A stretch of DNA of 64,000 nt, from contig JAZUPB010000053.1 in the NCBI GenBank assembly GCA_045604965.1, positions 1 through 64,000 on the forward strand. The letters run 5' to 3'. The translations under genes were made by a program, and so were the position numbers. This document shows positions 8,615 through 17,435 of this stretch, one piece after another. Origin of the DNA: JAISGQ01 sp045604965. Lineage in GTDB: Bacteria > Bacillota > Clostridia > Oscillospirales > Acutalibacteraceae. Below the pieces are notes generated by a model. That model saw only the letters and a program-made list of their open reading frames with translations. It was not told the origin of the DNA and did not search any database. The first letter of the stretch is position 1, and each line of letters opens with the position of its first letter.

Positions 8615-8770
8615 CCATAATCGGACACTGATTTTGATACAATGTGTATCACGATTGGTGTCCGGCTTCTTTTTGCAAAAGTCCCTGTCTCCAAGGGTTT
8701 CACGATACTATTTCACGAAATCGGCTCCACGGCGATTCCAAAATGATCACCGTGGAGCCGATTTGGTATT
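8615..8770. repeat. dual-hairpin repeat, copy A
   Basis: A ~155-bp unit with two hairpins: CGGACAC (8622-8628) / GTGTCCG (8658-8664), and a perfect 15-bp stem (8718-8732 with 8750-8764, containing GGCTCCACGG). Copy B is at 10219-10373 in the same orientation. Between 8491 and 9020 I see no gene. Just after copy A the motif GGGGTGTGCA occurs twice (about 8800-8837). No transposase is present; a miniature element or a structured RNA are both possible. Confidence 0.6.
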
Positions 8771-9020
8771 GTTTCCCTGCATCATTTAACGAAGGGTAGG
8801 TGGGGTGTGCATTTTGGACCAGGGGGTGTGCACATTTTAATTATTTCTATTGTTGCAGCGGACAACCATATGCTTCATCACAGCAAACTTGGGCATATAT
8901 CCATGTTATCTTGCTCAACCATCTGTTAACCTATCTTCCGCTTCGATTGATTGTCTTTTCTCTTGGGGTGCGCTACACTAGGTATAGGTCGACCACCAAT
9001 GAATTGGAGGATATAAAACA

Positions 9021-10046
9021 ATGGATATCGGAAAAAAGATTAAAACCTTTCGCATTGCCAAGAGCGTCACACAGGAGGCTCTCGCACAGGAGCTGGGTGT
9101 GACCGCGCAGGCGGTCAGCCGCTGGGAAAATGGCGCAGCGATGCCTGACATCGCACTACTGCCTGCCCTCTCTGTCTATTTTGGCGTCCGTATCGACGAT
9201 TTCTTTGAGCTGAGCGACGAGGCGCAGCAGGAACGCATCTGCAACATGACCGAAACAGAGGAATTCATCCCTAGTGCTGACTTTGACCATGCTGAGCGGT
9301 ATCTCAAGGATCGGCTTGCATTGGATCCCCACGATTCGGAAAGCCTGACTACATTGGCGGCGCTCTACAATCACCGAGCCGAGGGGTATCACCGCAGAGC
9401 GGAGGCCCTGTGCAAGCGTGCGTTGGAGATTGCGCCCACCGAGAAAGCCGGACACTCCCTGCTTTCCTATGCGGCAAACGGCGCGTGCTTTGACTGGTGC
9501 AGCTGCAATCACCGGGAGCTGATTGACTACTACTATGGCTTTGTGGAAAAGAACTCTGATTTCCGCCCCGGTTACATGTGGCTGCTGGACAATCTGATCG
9601 CTGATCTCCGCTTGGAGGAAGCGCTGGATATCACGCAGCGCATCGACCGCATCAAGCACGATTACTACCCCGTGATGATGGAAGGCTATGTGCGCAGTCT
9701 GCTGGGTGAGCGCGATGCTGCGGAAGCAATGTTTGCGAAGGCACTGGAGGAAGAACCGGAGAGTCTTTACGCCTGGAGTCTCCTGGGTGATATTCGTGTC
9801 AAGCAGCGCCGCTATGATGATGCAGTGGCGTGCTACGAAAAATCTGCCGAACTTGACCCCAACCCCGGCTTTACAGACAACTATCTTTCCATTGCGTACA
9901 TTCGTGAGATGCAGGGCAAGTGGAACGATGCCGCAGACGCCTATGAAAAGGCGCTGGCGGTCTACCGCGAGAACAAGAAGCTGGAAAACGGCTTTGGCGT
10001 GGATCAGTTTGAGCAATCTATCCTGCGCTGCCGTGCAAAGGCGTAA
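9021..10046 (+). CDS. XRE-family transcriptional regulator with TPR repeats
   Basis: 341 residues. An HTH occupies about 7-60 (VTQEALAQELGVTAQAVSRW, then PDIALLPALSVYF). From about residue 85 on there are helical tetratricopeptide repeats (AERYLKDRLALDP, AEAMFAKALEEEPESLYAW, AVACYEKSAELDPNP, AADAYEKALAVY). The TPR part probably senses a peptide or protein, as in RRNPP-like regulators, though no peptide gene is seen nearby. GGAGG precedes ATG 9021. Codon use is richer in G and C than in its neighbours, and it is flanked by copies of a repeat, which suggests recent transfer. Confidence 0.85.
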   Translation: MDIGKKIKTFRIAKSVTQEALAQELGVTAQAVSRWENGAAMPDIALLPALSVYFGVRIDDFFELSDEAQQERICNMTETEEFIPSADFDHAERYLKDRLALDPHDSESLTTLAALYNHRAEGYHRRAEALCKRALEIAPTEKAGHSLLSYAANGACFDWCSCNHRELIDYYYGFVEKNSDFRPGYMWLLDNLIADLRLEEALDITQRIDRIKHDYYPVMMEGYVRSLLGERDAAEAMFAKALEEEPESLYAWSLLGDIRVKQRRYDDAVACYEKSAELDPNPGFTDNYLSIAYIREMQGKWNDAADAYEKALAVYRENKKLENGFGVDQFEQSILRCRAKA

Positions 10047-10218
10047 CAAAATCTATGTCAACAGAGGGGACCGCAAATAATGAGTTGAGGGCCACCTGCC
10101 GGGTGCCCCCTCTTTATACCCAATCATCCCAAAGGCAGTGCACCTTTTAACAAAAAGCAAACCTTATAACGATATACCCGAGGGGGTGTGCATTTCGTAT
10201 CAAAGTTGGTCACCATTT

Positions 10219-10373
10219 TCATAACCGGATACCAGTTTTGATACAATGTTTATCACAGCTGGTGTCCGGTTTTTTTCAAGAGCCCCTGTTTACAAGGAGT
10301 TTCCGATACAATCTAACGATAACAGGCTCCACGGCGATTCCGAAACGGTTGCTGTAGAGCCTGTTGAGTTTTC
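10219..10373. repeat. dual-hairpin repeat, copy B
   Basis: Diverged copy of 8615-8770: stems CCGGATACC (10225-10233) / GGTGTCCGG (10261-10269), and a less perfect AACAGGCTCCAC...GTAGAGCCTGTT stem (10321-10365). It is preceded by GGGGGTGTGCATTTCGTATC near 10183, a motif that recurs degenerately near 11700. It fills the gene-free stretch 10047-10507. Confidence 0.6.
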
Positions 10374-10507
10374 AATTGTTTTGAATAGACAATAGGCATT
10401 AGATGTGTTATGATTTTTTCATAACCAGAAAATTGGTAAAAATGGTGTCTGCCGGGGCCGTTTGAAGTCTGTCCAATGTGGTTCATATATTTGATAGGAG
10501 GTTTCCT

Positions 10508-11617
10508 ATGTCGATGATCGAAAATGAAAGCGGACGCTTTTATGTTGATGATTGCGGTACGCTTCAGCATTTTGAGTGCGGAGCAAAGAACAGTCTTTCC
10601 CTTCCGTATTCACCGGAATCCAAATCACTGTTCCATCTTCATATTCCGGAAGGTATCTGTTCTTTACCTACAAATGCATTTCGTGGCTTTGCGGTACACA
10701 ACGATGTAACTTTCCCTGATTCTTTGATTGCGATGAACGCAGGTGCCTTTTCCTGCTGTGCGCTGGGATATATGGTGCTTCCAAAGTGTGCGAAGCTTGG
10801 CACAGATGTGTTCTCCGGCAGCTGTATCGAAAAAGTCACTATTCCGGAAGGAATGGATCCTGAGCGGGCGCAGCAAGCTGCTCATGCCCTGCGTTTTACC
10901 CGTTCATCCAATGTTTTTAATGATCTGGCGAAAGAATGGCCAAGTCATTATGCGGACATTTTTTATGGTCGAAACGAATCAATCGAGGACTGGACACAAA
11001 TCCGTAATTCCAGCGGTACCTTTTACCTGGACTCTGATGGAGTGCTTAGGGATTTCTGCTGTGCCCATAACAACTACGCTGACAGAGCAAATATTAGCAA
11101 TACAGAAAATGTTCTTCTGCGTCTGATCATCCCAGAGGGAGTCAAAGTGATTCCCGGGGAGATGTTTGCGAGGTTCAGCGTACTTTGGGAATTAACTTTT
11201 CCCAAGACCTTAAAATGCATCGGCACTGTTTTAAAAAATGGCAATGCATTTGCTCATAGCACATTGCCGGATGTAGTTTTGCCGGAAAAACTGGAACTAC
11301 TGGGCAATTTTGCTTTCGGTATATGTACCGCCCGCTCTGTAACGATTCCCGCTTCCCTGCGCGGTCACCTGAACTATCGGGGCAGTGTGCGGGATTTTAA
11401 AGATTCCTCTATCGGCGAGATTCGAATGCCGGCAGAATATAGGGAAACGCTGGAAGATATCTGCAAAAATTCGTGGTACAGCAATGATGAACTGGAAATC
11501 GGAGATATGTACGATCCCAAGTTGGGACAGCTATGCTATATAAAATCAAAGTGTGAGGCGTTAAGAGGCGGAGTGATCATTTCCAGACTTTTGCAATTAA
11601 TCGCCTGCAACGGATAA
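10508..11617 (+). CDS. BspA-type leucine-rich-repeat (LRR_5) protein
   Basis: 369 residues from ATG 10508, with TAGGAGG upstream. It has recurrent LRR_5 units such as LHIPEGICSLPTNAFRGF, VTFPDSLIAMNAGAFSCC, IIPEGVKVIPGEMFARFS and LPEKLELLGNFAFG. Such repeats form a beta-solenoid and occur in many gut-bacterial surface or intracellular proteins. No signal peptide or membrane anchor is visible, so it is probably cytoplasmic. It stands alone between repeat-rich intergenic regions. Function unknown. Confidence 0.75.
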   Translation: MSMIENESGRFYVDDCGTLQHFECGAKNSLSLPYSPESKSLFHLHIPEGICSLPTNAFRGFAVHNDVTFPDSLIAMNAGAFSCCALGYMVLPKCAKLGTDVFSGSCIEKVTIPEGMDPERAQQAAHALRFTRSSNVFNDLAKEWPSHYADIFYGRNESIEDWTQIRNSSGTFYLDSDGVLRDFCCAHNNYADRANISNTENVLLRLIIPEGVKVIPGEMFARFSVLWELTFPKTLKCIGTVLKNGNAFAHSTLPDVVLPEKLELLGNFAFGICTARSVTIPASLRGHLNYRGSVRDFKDSSIGEIRMPAEYRETLEDICKNSWYSNDELEIGDMYDPKLGQLCYIKSKCEALRGGVIISRLLQLIACNG

Positions 11618-11838
11618 AAAAGATCTTCACATACGACAAAATCAGAAAAGACTTTGCTCGACAAGATGTGGTGTGCAGCAGCAAAACAGCCTCCGCGATT
11701 GTGAGCATGCATTTCGTATTAAAATAGGTTTTTACTTTCAGATTAGCAGTTTTTGGGTGCGAAAACAGTGTCTTCTGTCACACATCGAATTACAGAACTA
11801 AAACAACCGTATTGTTTTAGTTATAATATTAAGCAAAC

Positions 11839-11876
11839 AAAGAAAAGCAGCTCCGTTTCCGGAGCTGCTTTTCTTT
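11839..11876. terminator. bidirectional intrinsic terminator
   Basis: A perfect 17-bp stem (11839-11855 with 11860-11876; core AGCAGCTCCG/CGGAGCTGCT) with A and T runs on both sides. It ends the minus-strand exonuclease gene. Confidence 0.85.
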
Positions 11877-11885
11877 ATATTAGCT

Positions 11886-12767
11886 TTATGCGTCTTCGCA
11901 CACTTCTTTTGTTTCCTGTCGATCGTTGTTTCCGTTTTCCGAAATGGTTGATCGATTCACTATGCCTTCATACTTGAGCTTTATATAATGCCTTCCGGAA
12001 AATCTTTTTCCGCACACTCCGCAGCTGTACTGCGCCGTAAAGCTTCTGCTCTTGGAATTGACTGCTGTGGTGCGTTTAAGTATGACTCCGCACTCAGGAC
12101 ATCTCAGAATAAACATAGACGCTTTTATCAGCGGATTCGTAAGGTCACATATAGAGACCGTTTTGAATGTTATCCACTTATAAAATTCACTGTCGGCTTT
12201 CCTTGCAATCTCTCTATAGTTTTTCTCATCAAATGTCTTTTTAAGACACTGCGCCGAAACTATACTATCATCCAGAGCACGGTGCATATCCATTTCTTCG
12301 ACTTCTATGCACAGCTGCTGAGCCATAGCCGATAAGCCAAGCTGCTGCCCCGCTTCCACATCCATTTCCATCTGGCAGAGCTGCTGCAGATCACAGTAAT
12401 TCTGCATAAAGGAAAGCACCTTTCCTTTATTATACACCTCAAGATTCTCAAGCATTACAAGAATGTCTCCTGTGCCAAATGACATAACACAATTTTCCTC
12501 AGTACCTACCCAATGACAAAACTGATCATAAACCTTCAGAAAATCCATTCCCTGAGACACCTCAGAGTTTGTTATGTGAGTCAGGCGCTTTACTCTTCCC
12601 GATAGCTTTTTATTGTATTTCGGAGACACAAGTGCGGAAAACTCCTTTATGACATCGAAGTTTTCATCGAGCATTACAGCTCCGATTTCTATTATCTCAT
12701 TGAAATAGTGACCAAGCTTGCCCGAAAAGGTGCCATTCCATTCGAGATCTATTATTATGTATCTCAA
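11886..12767 (-). CDS. 3'-5' exonuclease (DEDDh) with C-terminal zinc ribbon
   Basis: 293 residues. The DnaQ-like exonuclease core occupies about 1-190: IIIDLEWNG gives catalytic D7 and E9, NEIIEIGAVML follows, GTGDI is in the middle, and HRALDDS carries the final His and Asp. A zinc-ribbon follows near 222-255 (CPECGVIL, CGVCGKRF). The tail is acidic and polar. It resembles the KapD-like family, but the added ribbon suggests a nucleic-acid-bound enzyme. No operon partner is close; the DUF1292 gene upstream has its own terminator. Confidence 0.8.
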   Translation of the reverse strand: MRYIIIDLEWNGTFSGKLGHYFNEIIEIGAVMLDENFDVIKEFSALVSPKYNKKLSGRVKRLTHITNSEVSQGMDFLKVYDQFCHWVGTEENCVMSFGTGDILVMLENLEVYNKGKVLSFMQNYCDLQQLCQMEMDVEAGQQLGLSAMAQQLCIEVEEMDMHRALDDSIVSAQCLKKTFDEKNYREIARKADSEFYKWITFKTVSICDLTNPLIKASMFILRCPECGVILKRTTAVNSKSRSFTAQYSCGVCGKRFSGRHYIKLKYEGIVNRSTISENGNNDRQETKEVCEDA

Positions 12768-12789
12768 TTTTTATCACCATCGTAAAATC

Positions 12790-12819
12790 GAGGTTCCCGT
12801 CCTAATGGTCAGGAACCTC
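12790..12819 (-). terminator. intrinsic terminator of the DUF1292 gene
   Basis: GAGGTTCC (12790-12797) and GGAACCTC (12812-12819) form a stem, followed on the minus strand by GATTTTA. It lies directly after the DUF1292 stop. Confidence 0.7.
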
Positions 12820-12827
12820 TGAAATTA

Positions 12828-13145
12828 TCAGTCTACGTCTACGAAATTGAGTGTATCCTTGTTTCTTTCCTTGAATATCTCAAATACAGCAATCTCGATT
12901 TCTCTGTCCTCTACTGCTGCAAAGAACTGCTCTTCCTCTGTCTCGCTCTCGACGAGAAGGATAACAACCTCGTCTACGCCGTCATTGTCTGCGCCCTCTA
13001 CGGGAAGCAGGACAGCATACTCATTGCCGTCATACTCAATTACGTCCATAAGCTCAAATTCTATCTCATTGCCTTCCTCGTCGGAAAGAGTGAGAGTATC
13101 AAGTTCCTCTTCTTCAAGGATTTCGTTCTTGTTTTCGTTGCTCAT
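12828..13145 (-). CDS. DUF1292 family protein
   Basis: 105 very acidic residues. The core TLSDEEGNEIEFELMDVIEY, then YAVLLPVEG and EVVILLVE, is the DUF1292 (YrzB-like) pattern of Firmicutes. It ends in FVDVD. Function is not established for the family. Here it lies 13 nt downstream of typA's stop and may be co-transcribed with it. A ribosome binding site (AAAGGAG) precedes ATG 13145. Confidence 0.85.
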   Translation of the reverse strand: MSNENKNEILEEEELDTLTLSDEEGNEIEFELMDVIEYDGNEYAVLLPVEGADNDGVDEVVILLVESETEEEQFFAAVEDREIEIAVFEIFKERNKDTLNFVDVD

Positions 13146-13158
13146 TTATTATTCTCCT

Positions 13159-14994
13159 TTACTGATTTGATTTTGCCTTGTTCATAGCCTTTACTCGCGC
13201 TTCCTTTGTGAGAAGTGTTTTTCTAAGGCGGATATTTTTGGGTGTGACCTCAACAAGCTCATCATCTGCTATAAACTCCAACGCCTGTTCAAGGGAGAAA
13301 ATTGTCGGCGGTGTGAGTCTCAGTGCTTCGTCAGAGCCTGATGCACGTGTATTTGTAACGTGCTTTTTCTTACATACATTTACTATGATATCCTCATTTT
13401 TGGGAGCATATCCGACTATCATTCCTTCGTAAACGGGAACGCCGGGACCGATAAGCATTCTTCCGCGATCCTGTGCATTGAAAAGTCCGTATGCATTTGA
13501 ATCGCCTGTCTCAAATGCAATGAGGCTGCCCTGCTGACGAAGGACTATTTCGCCCTTAAAGGGTTCATAACCGTCAAATATATGGTTCATTATGCCGTTT
13601 CCGTTTGTATCGGTGAGGAATTCTGAGCGATAGCCCATCAATCCTCTTGACGGAATTCTGAACTCCATATGCGTCATTCCCGACTGACGGGTATCCATAG
13701 TCTGAAGCTCGCCCTTGCGTGAGCATATCTTCTCCATAACAGCGCCTACATATTCCTCGGGAACTTCTATCATAAGCAGCTCCATAGGCTCACATCTTAC
13801 ACCGTCGATGGTCTTATAAATAACCTGAGGACGCGACACCATAAATTCATAGTTCTGGCGGCGCATCGTTTCAATAAGAATTGAAAGGTGAAGCTCGCCT
13901 CTTCCCGAAACTTTGAAAGTATCTGCAGAGTCGGTTTCCTCAACGCGCATAGCAACGTTGGTCTCAACCTCTCTGAAAAGTCTGTCGCGGATGTTTCGGC
14001 TGGTTACGTACTTACCGTCCTGACCTGCAAAAGGTCCGTTATTTACCATAAACAGCATTGAAACAGTCGGCTCGTCGATCTTTACAAAAGGCAACGGATC
14101 GATATGCTCCGGATCGCAGGCGGTTTCACCGATGTTGAGGTCTGCAAAGCCTGAAACGGCAATAATATCGCCGACAGAAGCTGTGGCAGCTTCCACTCGT
14201 CTCAGATTTTCAAACTGATATAGTCTGCTTATCTTTACGTTCTGATTTGTACCGTCAGTGTGGCAGAGAACCATCTGCTGACCTGTCTTTATTGTGCCTC
14301 GCTCTACTCGGCCGATTCCTATTTTACCGACATACTCGTCTGCATCGATGTTTGAGAAAAGAACCTGTGAAGGACCTTCAGTATCGCCTACGGGAGCAGG
14401 AATGGTTTCAAGAATAGTCTCGAAAAGCGGTACCATATCAGTGCCCTTTTCGTTAATATTGAGAGAAGCATATCCGTCTCTTCCCGATGCATATACAACA
14501 GGGAATTCGATCTGGTCATCATCTGCGCCAAGGTCAATAAAGAGATCTATGATCTCATCTACCACCTCTGCCGGTCTTGCCATCGGACGATCGATCTTAT
14601 TGACAACAACTATCGCCTTTTTGCCAAGTCCCAATGCCTTCTTGAGAACAAATCTGGTCTGAGGCATACATCCCTCAAAGGCATCTACAAGCAGAATGAT
14701 TCCGTCAACCATCATAAGTATACGCTCAACCTCGCCGCCGAAATCAGCGTGGCCGGGGGTATCTACAATGTTGATCTTTACGCCGTTGTACATAACTGCG
14801 GTATTCTTTGCAAGGATCGTTATGCCGCGCTCACGCTCGATATCGTTTGAGTCCATAACTCGCTCCGCTACGACCTCGTTCTCACGGAACACTCCGCTCT
14901 GCTTCAAAAGCTGGTCGACCAGTGTTGTTTTTCCGTGATCGACGTGGGCAACTATTGCTATGTTTCTTAATCTTTCCTGTGGGGCCATTGCCAT
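13159..14994 (-). CDS. typA: ribosome-associated GTPase TypA/BipA
   Basis: 611 residues, the usual length. G1 is AHVDHGKTT (about 15-23), the switch region has RERGIT, G3 is DTPGHADF, G4 is NKIDRP. Then come EF-G-like domains II, III and V and the TypA-specific C-terminal domain with GLMGYRSEFLTDT. The protein binds the 70S ribosome and helps 50S assembly and stress growth. AGGTG lies upstream of ATG 14994. It is followed by the DUF1292 gene on the same strand. Confidence 0.96.
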   Translation of the reverse strand: MAMAPQERLRNIAIVAHVDHGKTTLVDQLLKQSGVFRENEVVAERVMDSNDIERERGITILAKNTAVMYNGVKINIVDTPGHADFGGEVERILMMVDGIILLVDAFEGCMPQTRFVLKKALGLGKKAIVVVNKIDRPMARPAEVVDEIIDLFIDLGADDDQIEFPVVYASGRDGYASLNINEKGTDMVPLFETILETIPAPVGDTEGPSQVLFSNIDADEYVGKIGIGRVERGTIKTGQQMVLCHTDGTNQNVKISRLYQFENLRRVEAATASVGDIIAVSGFADLNIGETACDPEHIDPLPFVKIDEPTVSMLFMVNNGPFAGQDGKYVTSRNIRDRLFREVETNVAMRVEETDSADTFKVSGRGELHLSILIETMRRQNYEFMVSRPQVIYKTIDGVRCEPMELLMIEVPEEYVGAVMEKICSRKGELQTMDTRQSGMTHMEFRIPSRGLMGYRSEFLTDTNGNGIMNHIFDGYEPFKGEIVLRQQGSLIAFETGDSNAYGLFNAQDRGRMLIGPGVPVYEGMIVGYAPKNEDIIVNVCKKKHVTNTRASGSDEALRLTPPTIFSLEQALEFIADDELVEVTPKNIRLRKTLLTKEARVKAMNKAKSNQ

Positions 14995-15207
14995 ACATTT
15001 ACACCTGAATTCATTTTATTTACACAACCAAGATATTATACACTATATAATAAAAAAAATAAAGCCCATTATACATATCCGCATTGCAGAAAAGCCGTGT
15101 GCAAGGCATCATTTTTTGAGCTATTATTACTATATTTTCACGGTCTGCGCTGCCAAAATATATGTTGACAAAGATTTTTCTTTATTGTATCATAAACAGG
15201 CAAAAAT

Positions 15208-15283
15208 GCTGTTGTGGCTCAGTTGGTAGAGCAGCTGATTCGTAATCAGCAGGCCGTCGGTTCGAGTCCGACCAGCAGCACCA
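15208..15283 (+). tRNA. tRNA-Thr (anticodon CGT), CCA encoded
   Basis: A full cloverleaf: acceptor GCTGTTG/CAGCAGC with one G-T pair, D-arm with AGTTGGTAGA, anticodon stem GCTGA/TCAGC around loop TT-CGT-AA, T-arm GTCGG-TTCGAGT-CCGAC, discriminator A at 15280 and genomic CCA at 15281-15283. It reads ACG codons. A terminator follows immediately. Confidence 0.97.
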
Positions 15284-15317
15284 AAACGCTCGCATTTTTA
15301 ATTAATGCGAGCGTTTT
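15283..15317 (+). terminator. terminator of tRNA-Thr
   Basis: AAAACGCTCGCATT (15283-15296) pairs with AATGCGAGCGTTTT (15304-15317), followed by a T-rich run. Confidence 0.9.
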
Positions 15318-15395
15318 AATTTTTTCTATAATATTTTTAAATTAATGAACCGTATGACATTATCCGACAATATTACGGTGAAAGGCGGTGAGATA

Positions 15396-15917
15396 TTGAC
15401 AGCAAAAGAATTTGAAACTCTCATTCATATTCACGGAAATGATATATACCGTTTCTGCAGGTATATTACCTTGAATAAGGAAAATGCAGATGATCTTTAT
15501 CAGGACACGATGCTGACTGCATTCAAAAAGGCCGAAACAATAAAACTGAACAATAACCCAAAATCATACCTGCTTTCTGTTGCGATTAAGCTTTCTCACA
15601 ATTTTTTTCGTAAAGAAAAAAGACGAAATGAACACTCTTCTTTTCAGTCAGAAAAACCGTTTGATGAAATCGCTGACAGCGCCGATACACAGGCATCATT
15701 GGAGGATAACGTACTGAAAAACGCTCTGAGACTTGCTGTTGCTTCCCTTGATGAAAAACACCGGGTTCCAATTGTTCTTTATTACTTTGATGAACATAAC
15801 TTGGAATTTATTTCCAATGTTATGAAAATCCCCGAAGGCACTGTCAAAAGCAGATTACATAAAGCACGTGAACTTATCGCTCAAAAGCTCAAGAAAGAAG
15901 GTTTCGACAATGACTGA
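15396..15917 (+). CDS. ECF-type RNA polymerase sigma factor
   Basis: About 173 residues. Region 2 is around HGNDIYRFCRYITLNKENADDLYQ, with DLYQDTML. Region 4 near the C-terminus is VASLDEKHRVPIVLYYF, then ISNVMKIPEGTVKSRLHKAR. I prefer TTG 15396 because GGCGGTGAG lies just upstream; an ATG at 15345 lacks a site. The following membrane gene overlaps its stop (ATGACTGA), so it is the natural candidate for an anti-sigma factor. Confidence 0.85.
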   Translation: MTAKEFETLIHIHGNDIYRFCRYITLNKENADDLYQDTMLTAFKKAETIKLNNNPKSYLLSVAIKLSHNFFRKEKRRNEHSSFQSEKPFDEIADSADTQASLEDNVLKNALRLAVASLDEKHRVPIVLYYFDEHNLEFISNVMKIPEGTVKSRLHKARELIAQKLKKEGFDND

Positions 15918-16227
15918 AAAAACTGAAAATATGCTCCGTGAGATTCTAACTGAGGAACATACCGCCCCCTGTGAAATCAACCAAAAACTTCATTGCGAAC
16001 TCATCAAGCTCGAAAGAAAAATAATTATTAGAAATATAATCATTGCTGTTTTTTTGGTGTTCTCGGTTACTTTCTTCGCCGTTTCCCTCACCTACATCTT
16101 CTCAGGCAGTCTGACCGCAATAATAGGCATATTATTCTTTTCTTTGATCTCAGCCGCAATGTCTGTTATCCTTGCAGTATCTGCCGGAAAATATGAAATA
16201 AACAATCTCTTGGGAGGTCTCGTTTAA
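15910..16227 (+). CDS. small membrane protein, candidate anti-sigma factor
   Basis: 105 residues from ATG 15910, which overlaps the sigma gene's end by 8 nt; AGAAGG precedes it. A soluble 35-residue N-terminus is followed by two hydrophobic helices (about 38-62 and 65-88). Size, topology and overlap suit an anti-sigma partner, but no ZAS-type zinc motif is present, so the role is inferred from context. Confidence 0.6.
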   Translation: MTEKTENMLREILTEEHTAPCEINQKLHCELIKLERKIIIRNIIIAVFLVFSVTFFAVSLTYIFSGSLTAIIGILFFSLISAAMSVILAVSAGKYEINNLLGGLV

Positions 16228-16228
16228 T

Positions 16229-16852
16229 ATGACTGCCACACTATTTACACTGTTTGTCGTCCTCACTGTTTTATCGGTGGTATCTCTTTATACATTCCTT
16301 TGTATGTATGTTTACAACGATGCAAAGCTTCGCACCGACAAGCCTTTTATATGGCTTCTTATAACGCTTTTCACTCCTAATATGTTCGGTTTTCTTATTT
16401 ACATTATTGCCGGCAGAGATAAAAATAAGCCCGGCAGCAGTAAATATAAGACACCTGCAATCATAAGTGCCGCAGCAGCCTTCGTTATGACCGCTGCACT
16501 TCTGTCAACCGTTATATTTTCAAGCAATGTGCCGCTTATAAACAATGTTTCCATAGGAATGGTAAACAATAACATCGGCTCACAATGGTCCGTATCCTAC
16601 AAATCCTCCGGGGAGACCCTTGAAAGGACTATCACATTCACCAATGAAGAGCTCGAATCTCTGACCTTGGAATCAAGCTGTGATGAAGGAAAAATCTATA
16701 TACTCTGGCTTCAGGGTGAAAATGCCAAGGTCATTGATATTTCCGATTATGAAAAAGGCACACCTGACCTTTCGATGTTTTCCGACGGAAAGATAAAGAT
16801 TTCTCTCTATAACGAAGGCGCCAGAAATGCGAAAATAAAACTTGACTGGTAA
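16229..16852 (+). CDS. membrane protein with PLDc_N-like segment
   Basis: 207 residues. The N-terminus has two helices with YNDAKLRTDKPFIWLLITLF, then FGFLIYIIAGR, like the short PLDc_N domain fused to many membrane proteins. A third helix lies near 77-95. After it comes an external domain of about 110 residues with beta-strand character. It lies 1 nt downstream of the previous gene, so the three genes form one operon. The outer domain may be what the sigma/anti-sigma pair monitors; this is inference. Confidence 0.6.
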   Translation: MTATLFTLFVVLTVLSVVSLYTFLCMYVYNDAKLRTDKPFIWLLITLFTPNMFGFLIYIIAGRDKNKPGSSKYKTPAIISAAAAFVMTAALLSTVIFSSNVPLINNVSIGMVNNNIGSQWSVSYKSSGETLERTITFTNEELESLTLESSCDEGKIYILWLQGENAKVIDISDYEKGTPDLSMFSDGKIKISLYNEGARNAKIKLDW

Positions 16853-16879
16853 CAGATTTGTTTATCGCCTTTGCATACA

Positions 16880-16909
16880 AAAAGGAAGTCTCAAAAGAGA
16901 CTTCCTTTT
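16880..16909. terminator. bidirectional terminator of the sigma operon
   Basis: AAAAGGAAGTCTC (16880-16892) pairs with GAGACTTCCTTTT (16897-16909) around an AAAA loop. It also serves the convergent gene at 16914. Confidence 0.85.
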
Positions 16910-16913
16910 ATTC

Positions 16914-17294
16914 TTAGCCTGCGTTGTAGGTTCTCCAGCCGAAAGCAGCGATCTGCTCCTCAACTGCGATAAATGCCTGTCTGTTCTTTTCCATACTCTG
17001 GAAAAGACCATGCTTCTGATCCATCTCGAATCTTACGTGCACATCATAGAAAAACTCATAATAAGGAACATCAGCATTATTATTGTGACGTCCTATTATA
17101 TTTTCATTGCCCGGCTCTGTTGGCGGAACAGGGTATCCGTCCCAGGTAAGGAAAGCATCGGGATTTTCTGTTGCCTGACGCACCCAGTACTGATGACAGC
17201 TGTTGAAAAGAAGCTTTCTGCGCTGCTTAAGCTCATTGACGTATGTAATGCCGTCAGCGTCGATTGCAATTATGTCGGAAACGGTAAGTGCCAA
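16914..17294 (-). CDS. hypothetical protein
   Basis: 126 residues, soluble, rich in aromatic residues (HQYWVRQ, YYEFFYDVHVRFEMDQKHG). I do not recognise a family. GGAGGAAG precedes ATG 17294. It is transcribed alone from the minus strand and shares a terminator with the sigma operon. Confidence 0.6.
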   Translation of the reverse strand: MALTVSDIIAIDADGITYVNELKQRRKLLFNSCHQYWVRQATENPDAFLTWDGYPVPPTEPGNENIIGRHNNNADVPYYEFFYDVHVRFEMDQKHGLFQSMEKNRQAFIAVEEQIAAFGWRTYNAG

Positions 17295-17435
17295 TTGAAT
17301 CTTCCTCCTATGTATTTATGACCTCTATATTTTAACATATTTTGCGCAAACTTCAAGTGCTCTTATGCTGATTGGCACATTTTGATAAATTTTATTTTTT
17401 TATAAATTTGTCTAGCAAAGGTGAATTCTGTGTGA

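Noticed and set aside
8798..8840. Ends of an IS21-like insertion sequence (repeated GGGGTGTGCA)
   Set aside because: No transposase, no matching inverted end at the other side, and the related motifs run in the same direction.
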